Assembly (NCBI RefSeq): GCF_932276165.1
Contig: NC_063982.1
Span: forward strand, 2,001,501-2,065,500
Reading direction: 5' to 3'
DNA length: 64,000 bases
DNA from: Plutella xylostella
Taxonomy: Eukaryota > Arthropoda > Insecta > Lepidoptera > Plutellidae
Positions 43,633 through 55,455 of the stretch are shown here, one piece after another; the first letter of the stretch is position 1, and each line of letters begins with the position of its first letter. The position numbers and the translations under genes were made by a program. The notes under the pieces were generated by a model that was given only the letters and a program-made list of their open reading frames with translations, did no database searches and was not told the origin of the DNA.

Positions 43633-44126
43633 CGATGTAGGATCATTTTGCACAGTTGAAGGGTTAAAAAATATTTATTCAAATAGGATTTTTAACGGTA
43701 ATTTTAAATACCTTATGCGATTGAGTGTCCCATTCTGTTAGTGTGAGTGTGGACTCAGAACTAGTCGGGTGAGATTATGAGTGATTGTGATATTGCTATT
43801 AATTCCTCGACCACACAGGTTCGAGTCCCGACTGTGTCTTTTTAATTAATAACCTTAGGTGCTGTTGTTCCTTCCAGTGTCAGTTGAGTTGGTGATGCTA
43901 TTAGATTTTCAAACAGCGTGTTCACTTCAATGCGTTTTTTTTGATAATGCAGAAGTTGCTAGTGTAACTAAGCAAATTTGTAAGGAAAAATGCAATAACT
44001 ACGAGTACCTACCTACATGATATTATTATGTAGAATGTATGATAGACGAATAACACATTTGTAAGTTAAAATAATTTTATTAGCATACTCTCGTAGATAT
44101 TATAAGTTTTTCTTTATTATTATAGA

Positions 44127-44333
44127 TTAGCTGTTCCCGCGCGCTTCGCTTCGCCTTAAAAAGTTTTCCCGTGGGAATTCCGGGATAAAAAGTAGCCTAT
44201 GTTCTTTCCCAGGGTCTAGACCGTATGTATACCAAATTTCATTCAAATCCGTTCAGTAGTTTTGGCGTGAAAGAGTAACAGACAGACAGACAGACAGACA
44301 CAGTTACTTTCGCATTTATAATATTAGTTAGGA
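44127..44333 (-). mobile_element. Non-autonomous Helitron (copy)
   Basis: Full length. CTAG end mutated to CTAA on the minus strand. 5' TCCTAACTAATATTATAAAT intact, preceded by one more TCCTAA. The GTCT run is expanded. Confidence 0.83.
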
Positions 44334-46298
44334 TTAGGATGTGTATATGACTGGCGGTGGTGACTATAATGATAACTTGTAATTTTAGGATCAGAGATAA
44401 AATAATTCATTTTTACAAATAAAAATATTAAAAATAAAAATGTAACTTATTTTCAATTTGAAACCTAAGGAAGACATCGAAAAAGATCTCATACACATTA
44501 TTTTTAGTGTGGTCTTAATGTTTTACTATTCAGTTACTTATTAAGTGTCTACACCTACAGCAATTTTTTGGTAAATAAGTTTTATTACACAGATAAAACT
44601 ATGAATACAGATCTAACTACTCTACGGTACGTTAAATATGTAAAATCTGCATTGCTGGCTACGATTCGACACAAAACTAATCTGATTGTTATCTGTTAGC
44701 TGAATAACAGTGGTTTAACAGACAATTAGGTAGGTAAACGTGTATTTTTCATGTGCGTGTAATTGGTACTTGATTAATGGGATTAAATTACCATCGACAT
44801 CTCAATTTTCATCTTATTTTAGCGGTGCTTTCTGTTTAACGGTGATAGAGAAAATTAATTTGTTGCATACTTACTTACAAACTTACAATTTTAATTATTT
44901 TTGTTTTTTTATTATTTTTTTATTGTGTATAATAAGCGTTCTAATGTATCTCTTGTGTACCTTTTAGTTTGTTCTTGGCAAGTGCATAAACAAAGTAGGT
45001 TGGCACTCTGGGTACCTATACTTGTTTTTTACTTGGTCAAATCTTTAAAGGTTGCTTTGATTACCAGTGTATATGTATAACTAAACCAACCTAGACCAAA
45101 ACTTCACGAGTAAATTATGAATAAAATAAGTATATACCGAACAAGGCAACAGTAATTACAATGGTCGACACTTGTGCCTACAGCCTACCTACTTGCCCAC
45201 AGCCTGGCAAATTGGGCATCAAAATAGCCTCGAAACAACCACAATGCAACGGAAAAATTAATATCTGTCCCCCACACTTATCTGGCATAGCAATAATAGT
45301 GCGGGAAGCCAGTGCCCACAAAAGAAAAAAAAATAACAGACCATTGACAATTGTTGGACGTTCCAACACAAACGGACAATGCGTCCAAGCATCAATTATT
45401 ACTTATTTTTTAAAATAACAGTTTTGTTCCTACAAAATATGTTCGCGGTTGGTTGCGCAGAAGCTTGGTGTGTGTGTGTGTGTTTGTGTGTGCGTGTGAT
45501 GTGTAAGCGAGTGTACAGGGTGGTTTGAATTGACTTGGTATACGGGGTTATTTTAAATACATGCATAGATTGGTATGTTTACTTACATTTTGTTAGCACT
45601 TTTTTTTCTTGCGACACAAGACTTGAATAAAGGACATCGGGCATTTTAGCCCCGCTTTTCGAAAAGTCGCGAACATAAACCAAAAATACTTTTAAATCAT
45701 AGTGTCACCTACCAGAATTACAATGGTTTTTATTCTGTAGTTATTTTGATTTAAAACAATGGGAAAACATATTTAATTAGAAAATTTTAATCATTTTCCA
45801 AGGTGACTTTTTCGTAATTCAACATCACTGCTCAGTAAGTCAAGATATCACTCCTACCCACAGAGATTTAATCTCCTATTCATCAGAACTCATTTTATTT
45901 CTATTCGCCGTGGTTAAATTTTCTCTACAAAACGCCCAATGTCCTTTGACATCTTACGGTAACCGTACAATTTTTAATTTTTTATGTGATTTTTCGGAGC
46001 CCCCTGTATAAGCCGGCGTGTTTATGCACATCAATTATAAAGGCACACGGCGGAACGCTTGTCCGTCTGTTCAGGGGAACTTTCGGAGGTCAAGTCGAGC
46101 CTATCGTAAGTGGAACGGACTGTACAGGCGACTCTACATTCACTTTGGCGCGACTTTCTGGAGATCTCTGCGCGCCTGGTACATTTCGGTGCCGTTAGAT
46201 TTTGAAAGTCTTAATTTTTTTTTAAATGAATGTTTTTTAATAATTTTTATTGTGTTAAGGGGCTTGCTGTAACTGGCAGAATAGATAATATTATTATC
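44334..46298. other. Intron stretch, mostly unique
   Basis: 45160-45415 and 46010-46200 are GC-richer and non-repetitive. A TG microsatellite sits at 45470-45500. Frames up to 85 codons have no recognisable domain. Possible conserved non-coding DNA, not testable here. Confidence 0.35.
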
Positions 46299-46452
46299 GT
46301 CAGACCGCAATCATCCGCTGCTGGAAATAGGCCTCCTCCAAAGAGTACCTAAACAATCTATCTATGGTTTTTCTCAACCAGCCACTATCGCTACTGGTCT
46401 AAGGTAGTCGGTCCAGTGGGCCGAAGGGCGTCCCGCGCTACGCTTGTCCCTT
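46299..46452 (-). mobile_element. Degenerate LINE tail
   Basis: CAATCATCCGCTGCTGGAAA, ACCAGCCACTATCGCTACTG and GGTCCAGTGGGCCGAAGGGC match the 17566 family with many changes. Confidence 0.65.
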
Positions 46453-47550
46453 AGAATATCAAACGCTTATTCAACTTTGGATGTAACATTTAACTAATAT
46501 ACTTAAATAAATGGACAACAGCTATTTCATGAGTACTCCCATCACAGTCACGTCCAACCCATCAGCCAAGCGTGGAGTTTATATCATTATACCTCCAAAC
46601 TGAATACTGAAGCCTTAATGTCCTAAGACTGCTACTGCTGTCAAAAACTTGCAGATGCAAAATACCAAAATACGACTACAATTTGTAAATGGCCAAACAA
46701 TATTAATTAACAGTCAAATACCTATACCTATTTGGTAGTAAAAATACTGAATGCAATGAACGTTGTTGTTTTTAAAGCAGACCTTATTTAGACGACGTAA
46801 ATTAACTGGCAATGTAATGAAATAAAAATTTAATGTAAATTGCGAAAAGTCACTGTCAGTTTGGTTTAAAGCTATCGTTTTTGGAATAAAAAAATATGTT
46901 AAGTTTGTACAAAAAAAGACAGCGCCGTTTGCGCATTTTTACTACAATGTTTATCATTTACACCTATTAATGTCTTTGGTGCTGTTTTAATTTGTTTTTT
47001 TTTTGTGCTCTGTCCAAATTAGTGACATAATTATTGTGACATTGTGTGTATTAAGTGACATAATACTCGTAGTACCTGGATTAAAATTTACATAACAAAA
47101 TAGCTTACATACATACTTATAACAATGTACAGGTTGGAAATGACATAGGTAAGTACTTACTACAAAATATTTAACCAGACATTAGGTATACCTACTACTA
47201 AAACTGAATAACTTTCTGACGATATATCTTATATTATCAATTGAAAAAAAACTAAGTGAAACAAAAAAACTTGTACATCAATGATTTTTTTTAAATTAAT
47301 TCCTACTTAAAAGGCTCAATAGCAATAAAACGCGAATGGGGGTAGCCAATGGCTCAGTCATTAAAATCCCATAAATTAAGCCTCGGAGTCGCCGGTTCGA
47401 TTCCCGATCGACATCTGTTGCCTCGTCAGAAGGCTTGTTGTATAAATAAAACTACGACGACATATTGACGTGGTGACTTAAGAGTGGCTTTGAAATAAAA
47501 AAAAATAGAGATTTACCACTTAAACTTTGTTAGTGTGCAATAGGATGTTT
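46453..47550. other. Intron stretch with a tRNA-like motif
   Basis: 47345-47420 contains GTCGCCGGTTCGATTCCCGA after a short D-arm-like region, probably a SINE head. Otherwise nothing recognised. Confidence 0.4.
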
Positions 47551-47682
47551 AGTGCCAATTTCTCCATAGTCGGTTATGTAACCGACAGGTACCTAATTTA
47601 ATTAAAAATTCTTGACACATGTGTCAAAAGCCAACCACTAATACCTGGTTATGCTCTAACCGACTATGGAGAAATTGGCACT
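47551..47682. mobile_element. Palindromic MITE, family P (copy 3)
   Basis: AGTGCCAATTTCTCCATAGT start and ACTATGGAGAAATTGGCACT end, a perfect 20-bp terminal match. TTA flanks both ends. Confidence 0.83.
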
Positions 47683-50644
47683 TAACGTGGATGTTTAATG
47701 CCTTATAAATCTGTCAAATGCTAACTGCTAATGTTTGGTGGTGGTGGTCATACAAGGCCCACAGTCTGCAAATTTTTGCAGATGTCAATAGCATGGCAAT
47801 TGGATTTTAACACAGGGAAATGACACATTTGCCTACCAAATAAACTGTCAAATATGACATTCCCTAATGTTTACACCCAATTAATATAGATCTATAAAAT
47901 TTAGCAGACTTTATTTTAACAGGCCTTAAGCTCGTGAAAAAGGAGTCAATAACACCTGTGATTTTTTATAGATTGAACTAATTGTCGTGTCTAACACATT
48001 TCTAAGACATAATTTAAAATGGTAATTGACCTTGTTGGTACAACGCAAGGTGTGAGACATCAGTTTATTTATATGCCCAAGACAGTGGCAATTTTTGTCG
48101 ACCCTATAGTCTATTGCATAGTGGTTAATTATACTATTAGTGGCTCCTGAGCTGAGTGTACCGGGTTCGAAAGTCAAATAAATAATGAAATATTCGATCA
48201 CTTTTACCAAATGGTAAATAATTTTAAATACATTTTGTGACAGACGTTTGACAGGCTACTAAATACGTTTAGCGGTTGGTGAAATTCCACCTAAGTATAA
48301 GAATTGGGATCACCGGAATAAGTATGTGTAAGACTGGCTTGTCTATGGTAAAATCATAGAAAAAGAATAGAACTGCCGCATCCGGTATGACCGAAGAAAC
48401 ACGAAATGGTTTTCGAAGCACAATCGCACTATAACAATTTCATAGAAATACCTAAGGCCAAGTTCACATTGACTGCGGATGCACCTAAGGCCGATGCCAC
48501 ACTTAAGATAAAACCACTATTACTGTGTGTGTCACCCGTGAAGCGGCCATTTTGTCTATTAAGTACACCACATAGCGTAATAGTGGGAAAAATATGGCGA
48601 AACAGCAAAATTGGTTTCACATTTTAGATGATTTGTTGTTTTTTTTCGTCGAGTTTCGAAATCGTTAGGTCCCGTTAAGGATGTTTGCGAAATACCTATG
48701 CGTGATTGTCTAAATTATAAAACTAACCTTAGTAAGTTTTATATAACTCGAAGATGGGAGAGGACGCACGCAATCACATTATGTGTGGTTATTCCATAAG
48801 ACACGCATCATTCAAGACTTTAGCTTACCTGCAACAAAAAGAAAAAACAATTAAATACAAAACAAAAGTCAATTTAGTTAAAACTACAAAGTTTGACGGT
48901 GATAAGTCGGACGTGGCGCCAAAACAAAGATCATAAATTCTATTCCAATAAAAAAGCAATTAGAAGAAAAAATAAATTTGAATTTGGAGCCGCTCGAATT
49001 GTTCTGAGGGCACGGCACTTGTTTTTAAAAAGTGAGGGGTCTGTTTAGATTGGCTATGGGCACAAATGCGCGGGAAGCGTGACCATTCGCTCGTCTTCAC
49101 TGTAATGCCTCGCTCAATGAACAAACGTTATACCAGTGCTTGCTCACTTATCTCGAGATTATCGATAAGAATTGTTTTATTTGCAGTAAAACCGGCCTTT
49201 ATTCCTCCTGTTTCAGCAACCGTTAATTTAATAGCCATTTTTACTTTCAATAATGCTGTTACGACTGTATTGCATTTTTGTTGTTGCGCGCCAATAAAGA
49301 TACATAGTACTTAAATATTGAATCATCGATGAACTAATAGGAGATCCTTATTGTTTGTTATTATTAAGTAGGTATTGACAAATATTGTACCGACTTAAGT
49401 TACATATGTTTAATGCAAACTCCTTAAACACCGCCCTAACGTTCAGAAACTAAGAATAATAACTTTAGAAAGAACATTTTGACATTTCCGGTTCCTAAGA
49501 CTGACAGACGTAAATTAAAGAACGCGCCGTAGGTTTTTCGATTCCCGTTATTTTGATACAAAAAGCAACTATCATGCTTGTCTGGTATTTTTCCTTTCCA
49601 GTGTCTTTATTGTATTGTTTTTAAAATCTTGTCATGTTTTCTTGTTAGTTAAATATTGCAGAATGTTTTTTATGCATATTCTGAAACTCATTATGTTACC
49701 TAATAACAAATTAAAAATTAAAAAGTTGAATGAATCTATAACAAAATAGGAAACTGGCTATAAATTCTCACGTGACAAAAAAAATCATTCGAATATCGAA
49801 GCATGAATGAAGGCACCCGAACATCTTTCTTTTGTTATTTTTTCGAGTTGTCCGTTTTTATCAAATAGAGAATGATTGATAGAATAGTTGATGTCTTTTT
49901 TTTGTTTCGTCATTAGTAGTTAATTACTTGTGAAGTCGATCATTTGTAACCTTGGTCCGTTGGGCTAGTGACACGGAGGAAGGAAGAGGCGGGAATTGGA
50001 GGAGTTTTGCTTGTTTATGGTCGCGAACGTTGACCCCAACAGTTGGTTTTTGTTGCAACGGTTGATACGAAAATGTTTTTTGATATTATTGTGTTTTTTT
50101 AAATATATGAGTCACCGGGAATCAAACACCTAGTTGTTAAAAATATCACAGATTTATTGCGAATGCTATACCTACCAGTGTTGCATAAAGAGTTTAGTGG
50201 GTAGTGTAGGTACCTATAGTAAGCCATGGCAAGACAAGACTCAGGGAATAACTCTGCAATAAAATGCATCTTTTGAAACATTCTGTGTTAAACCATTTTT
50301 TTTTTATTTGAAGCCTTTACAGTTGTATTTATTATTGTTTTTACGAACATTTCATACTGTAGTAACGTAGATTAGATAGTAACCATATATGCCTTATCCA
50401 TTTTAGCTATAGCTTCATCATTTAATGAACTGTCCAAGTTTCCACACTTGATATTAATGCAGGTGTTTATTAGGTACTTGACGGAAATGATTTATGGCAA
50501 CACCGAAAAAAAAACTAATGTATTTTATTGGAGCACCTTCCGTTTGCTACCATGCATAGATATGCATAGATAACTGTGTGATTTCTGATTTCATTCATGG
50601 ATTATAAATATTCAACAAATTTTGTGACTACTTAATTTTGATTA
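47683..50644. other. Intron stretch, mostly unique
   Basis: 48330-48630 and 49040-49320 are non-repetitive and GC-richer. The latter has CGAGATTATCGATAAGAATT and CCAATAAAGAT, motifs that could bind Hox/Exd-type or caudal-type factors. No gene supported. Confidence 0.35.
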
Positions 50645-50828
50645 AACTCGCGAGCAATGAAAAAGTTCCAGTGGCGTAGCACCAAATTACTCCTAAAACG
50701 GAAAAGGCTAGCTAAATGACGCCGTCTGCAATATTGAAGTACATTTAACAGGGCATCCATGCTTATATAAATTGGGGCTATTTGGTGTCGGCATTTTGTG
50801 AATGGAACTTTTTCATAGCTTATGAGTG
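50645..50828. mobile_element. Tc1/mariner-type MITE
   Basis: Left AACTCGCGAGCAATGAAAAA, right GGAACTTTTTCATAGCTTAT then GAGTG, with the internal GACGCCGTCTGCAATATTGA block shared with 20571-20827. Confidence 0.75.
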
Positions 50829-51413
50829 TATTTTTGAATCGACAACCATCAAAAACTAGGACAAATCAAAGCCCGGTCACATCGCTACCTAAGTAGGAAG
50901 TTCCTATTAATCCCGTAATACGCTCAAGTGAGCTCTTTCGACCAGCTAACTCAGGTCTACCTCGGCTCCCCTTGTCACTACTCCTTTTGGGTCATCAGGG
51001 GGGCTCTCCAGCGGTACACAGCTCAGGGTATGCTGGTTTCGAGGATATATTGGCTCTATTGCTCCACAGGAAACCTTGGTCAAGACGTCCCGTCGGCTAG
51101 TGACCTAACTTTGTATCGCTCTGTATGATTGAGGTGAGTTTCGGGACATTGCTGTAGTGTTTGTTTAATACGTGACACGTGTCTTCATTGACCAGTGACG
51201 GAGATAGGCCTCAGACCTAGGTCTGCTCAATAACCATGGGTTGTTCGTTTTTTACACCTGAGAATGAAAAGTTAAGCAGGACTTTAGTATGGATTTCAGC
51301 GCTGCTATTTCGGACTTAATTTCATGTTTAGCTGTATTTACTCAAGTGAGAAACGGGGCTTAAGATAGGTACTGTTGTAAGCTGGCACGTTTAGTTTGCC
51401 TGTCTGGGGCGTC
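50829..51413. other. Intron stretch, nothing recognised
   Basis: Some GC-richer sequence (50930-51120) with a 66-codon frame of no known family. Not called a gene. Confidence 0.45.
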
Positions 51414-51419
51414 AACTCA

Positions 51420-51607
51420 TCATCATCATCAGCAGCCAATAATCATCCACTGCTGGACATAGGCCTCTCCCAAGGTGCGCCACGACACTCGGTCCTCGGC
51501 CTTCCTCATCCACCTTCCTCATTCCTCGTCGTCGGTCCAGCGGGCAGGAGGGCGTCCCACGGTGCGTTTGCCTGTTCGTAGTCTCCACTCGAGAACTCGT
51601 CTACCCC
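51420..51607 (-). mobile_element. 5'-truncated LINE tail with target duplication
   Basis: Same family as 17566. AACTCA duplicated at 51414-51419 and 51608-51613. A small internal deletion removes the segment around CTACCCGCC. Confidence 0.83.
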
Positions 51608-51613
51608 AACTCA

Positions 51614-53076
51614 ATAACTGGTATTTATGATGATCTTGTCTACTATCTACATGTAAAGATCTCAAAAAAACTGCACCGAACAACACCTTTTAGAGCAGTA
51701 GCTGACACATACATGATAATTATACTTTTGCAGCCCGCACACAGAGTATATTAAGAGGAAATAATGTCATTATCGATCAAGCTGCTCTGTGACGCAAAAA
51801 CTTTATTACATACCTACCTAGACCGGGTAATGTGTAAGATTGGATTTTGTCACAACATAAATCAAGATTGAAATAATATTATTGAGACCTTAAACATTGT
51901 GTTACCTATTGGTAAATAAATTAATACATACAAATACATTATTTTAATTTTTTGGTCGCTTTAGTTTAGTAAGAAAAAAACATGGGAAATTATTTTTTAA
52001 GAGCAAAGATAAGAGCCACAGAATGCGGATTTTTGGCGCTGGAAACTTTTTGCGTTATATGAATCACCAAAGCAATATTTATTAGTGACGAGCTCTTTCG
52101 CGCGAGCTTCGCGAGGTTTCCCCGTGGGAATCACGGGATAAATGGAAGTCTGTAGCACCCACGGATAAAATGCCATTATTTTGATAAACTCTTTTTAAAA
52201 TCAGTTGAGTCCTTTGTTTTTCATGTTCCTAATAAGTTGTTGTTTTACTATTTTTTTAAGTAATAAGTAGACAAATCTATCCTCTTCATAATATTAAGTA
52301 GGTACTTACCTACTTCTTTATGATAAATCATGATAAAACCGTACAGCCTACTACATTCGTAAACCCATTTTTGCTAACATATTCTGCTTACATTATAATA
52401 AATTCTACGCTCATCACTGCATTATCTAAAGATTCTAAAGGTTATAATATTATAATAAGTTATTATTAATAAGACCACCTGTCTTGTTAACTAGAATAAA
52501 AATAAAACAAAACAATAGCACCCTTAAGTAAGACATGATATTAATATACGTACTAAAAATGCTAAGTATGGAGTTTTGAAATACATAGTATGAAACTTTA
52601 TATTACTAACAGGGAAGATAAGTTAGAAAAATGATAAGTTACGTTATAAGTAAAATTTTGTATAATTTAAACCCCTAAAATTCATAATATATACTTACCG
52701 TTTAAGTTAAGTTAGTTTATAAAAAAAATTCATTAGAAAAAATATAAGTATCATACGATGAATTAAGTTTGAGTTTGATTATAAGTATACAATTCCATAT
52801 TATGTACGTATATTATCAAGTGTAAAAGTATAGGCAAACCATCAGTGAACCTAGGTAATGCGGGCTTCCCAGAATCTAGGTAATACGATAATAGTTCTAA
52901 GAAACTTTTACATTAGTATCCAATATTGTTGTCATCATGAAGAACATTATTTTATATTTAATTTTGCATTAATCTTTATGGCATTCTCTTCCCATAAGGT
53001 TGGAAAAAGGCAAACAATGTAATATAATATACTATTTGTAAACCTATTGAGTAATCTATTATCAAATCTATATTAT
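51614..53076. other. AT-rich intron stretch
   Basis: A Helitron scrap at 52089-52150 (CGCGCGAGCTTCGCGAGGTT). The rest is very AT-rich with nothing recognised. Confidence 0.5.
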
Positions 53077-53284
53077 GTACTAACTTACCTACAAAAGAAG
53101 AACCAACAAATACATTGACAGGATTAGTGCCAATTTCTCCATAGTCGGTTATCTAACAGACCAGGGATTGGTTAATAGTCAAATCATTGACTATTAACCA
53201 ATCCCAATAAGTGCCAATTTGGAGAAATTGACACTTATCCTGTCACCGGATTTGTTGGTTCTTCCGTTGTAGGTAAGTTAGTAC
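53077..53284. repeat. 208-bp imperfect palindrome built around a family P MITE
   Basis: Arms of about 65 bp (GTACTAACTTACCTACAA on the left, inverted at 53284) match with about 7 differences and include non-MITE flanks. The core TTAATAGTCAAATCATTGAC / TATTAA is nearly self-complementary. The middle of the left arm carries the MITE's GTCGGTTATCTAAC, which the right arm lacks. Confidence 0.85.
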
Positions 53285-53649
53285 CTACATAATATCACAC
53301 GGTTGAGTTCGGTTTTATCAGTTATCATCTCAAAGCTAGGTCATTGTACCCGATGCAATGAACATGTAATTTTGTAAATCTGAATGAATCAAATGACCAC
53401 ACTCTCCATGTCTTTAAATTTTAAAATTGCTGACCAAATTCTAGTAATTACAACACTTAACTGTGTATGATCCGTGTGTTTCGTACCCCTTAGCGCGCTA
53501 ACTAAACATTAAAAAGAAATAAACTGGTACTAAAGCTACTTGTATTGAAACACCATAGAAATCCTTTGAAGTTATCGCTTGGGGCGTATAGTAGGCTGCA
53601 GACTATCTTGTTATTAAGTTTCTTTTCAAACTAGTATTACATTAATGTA

Positions 53650-54020
53650 ATGTCCTCCTAGCCGAATTTCGACCACGGCGGCCAATCTCAATTGAGATCA
53701 GCCATCTACGCAGGAGTAGATTATAGTGCCCAAGTGTGTGCGCAGTACACAGGAGCACTCTCTGTTCCATCACTCTCATAACCCAATGGGACGGATTGAC
53801 CGACACGACTGGAGAGAGCTAGGCGCAGGACCGACTGCTTTACATGCCCATCCGACAGCATGGATCGTTACACTGTTTCGGACATCAGGTGATCAGCCTT
53901 CTATGTCCTAACCAAACTTAGAACCACAATTTAGAAACACAAATTGATGGTTCCACCCGGGAATCGAACCCGGGACCTCTGGGTCATGAAGCGAAGCTTC
54001 TACCACTAGACCACAGAGGC
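53650..54020 (-). mobile_element. tRNA-derived SINE, family D
   Basis: Minus-strand head GCCTCTGTGGTCTAGTGGTA (A box) and CCCGGGTTCGATTCCCGGG (B box/T arm) at 53949-54020, followed by a body through AGGCTGATCACCTGATGTCC. It looks tRNA-like, but the acceptor and anticodon stems do not pair, and a long body follows. Confidence 0.75.
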
Positions 54021-54083
54021 TTACATTATACGTTTAATATCATATTTGCTGTTAGATATCACTGGCTCTAATCTGACTGACTA

Positions 54084-54240
54084 AGCCCCAATTTCTCCAT
54101 ACTCCATAGTCGGTTAGATCGTAACCAAGGAATGGTTGATCAATTATACATCATCTCCATATTAAACTCTTGACGGATGTGTCAAAAGTCAAGCAATAAT
54201 CCCTGGTTATGCTCTAACCCACTATGGCGAAATTGGCACA
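54084..54240. mobile_element. Palindromic MITE, family P (diverged copy)
   Basis: CCCAATTTCTCCATACTCCA start with a small duplication (CATACTCCATAG), and CACTATGGCGAAATTGGCAC end. Followed by TATCCTGTCACCG, as in the palindrome at 53 kb. Confidence 0.75.
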
Positions 54241-55258
54241 TATCCTGTCACCGTTTGTCACCGACTAGCCTTTTTGACGCGCTGTTTGCAGACCTTACAC
54301 AAGACCCCTAGTACGAGTTTTGCAATTTATATAAACGAAAAAAGTAGTTTTGGTATTCTTCTGTCACCTGCATACATTATCTGTTAAAGTTTCATTATAG
54401 TTTCCGCTAGAGGCGCCACTTTGTGTGCGAAAAACTGAAACTTTTATAGTTTTCGACAAACTATCAAACCTGTACTTGACGTACAGGTAGCCGATAGTGG
54501 CTGGATTAGGAAGCTCTTGTGACTCTATTTCGAAAATACCTATACATCTGCTTTGCATTTCGGTACTGACTGACTGAGGTGCAAGGTCTTTCCATTTCAA
54601 CCTGCACCCGACTGTACATTGCATTGGGGGCACAAGACACGCCCGCCGATCCATTCATAATACCCCCTGTATATAAGTGTATTTATAGCTGTATATTCTA
54701 TAGACTTGTATAATACCTATGCAACTTGAATATCTACCGGTTTAAGCAAACTTAGTCGAAGGTTTTGATGATCAGAAAATGGGGATTTTTGAATAAAAGT
54801 AATGACATCCGCAACTCAAAACTACATAGTTAAAGGTCGACTGGAAGAAATAGTATAAATCTGCATTTTTTCTCATTTTTCTTGTGTAAAATTTTGTACC
54901 ATAAAGTTTCTACAAATAAATTAACAGTAAGTAAGTATATACAGTGAAATAAAAGCCGCCAACATTTTTATCAGCCAACAAAAATCAAAAGATGTTTGAT
55001 TAAAAGTCAATGTAAGCAAGACTTATCATGGCGATCTCCATTGAGGAACGGCAAGAAAGAGTTATAAATCTTACAATTATTACAGTGAACGCATTGATAA
55101 CACTGTAATAAATTAAATGATTAATTTATGGTGAAAAACCCGTCTGTAGATGCACACAATATTACATATAGTTCTTGTTTCAGTAAAATATACTTCAAAT
55201 AGCGTTATTACTCGTATGGTAAAGTTTGTCAGTGTTTATCCTAAAAATATTATAATAT
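54241..55258. other. Intron stretch, unique
   Basis: Includes a 96-codon minus-strand frame (54364-54654) in moderately GC sequence. No domain recognised; chance or old repeat. Nothing else seen. Confidence 0.4.
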
Positions 55259-55455
55259 AGCAGTTCCCGCGAACTTCGCTTCGCCTTAAAAAGTTTTCCC
55301 GTGGTAATTCCGGGATAAAAAGTGGCCTATGTTCTTTCTCAGGGTCTAGACCATATACATACCAAATTTCATTCAAATCCGTTCTGTAGTTTTGGCGTGA
55401 AAGAGTAACAGACAGACAGACACAGTTACTTTCGCATTTATAATTTTAGTTAGGA
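55259..55455 (-). mobile_element. Non-autonomous Helitron (copy)
   Basis: CAGTTCCCGCGAACTTCGCT to ATAATTTTAGTTAGGA. The terminal CTAG is lost. Again one additional TCCTAA precedes the 5' end. Confidence 0.8.

Noticed and set aside
48825..48845. Donor of the missing homeobox exon (CAG/GTAAGCT on minus)
   Set aside because: The upstream sequence is a T-run and does not encode homeodomain residues.
53949..54020. tRNA gene on the minus strand
   Set aside because: A and B boxes are good, but acceptor and anticodon stems do not pair and a SINE body follows.
54364..54654. 96-residue minus-strand protein
   Set aside because: No domain, no splice or promoter context; cannot be distinguished from chance.
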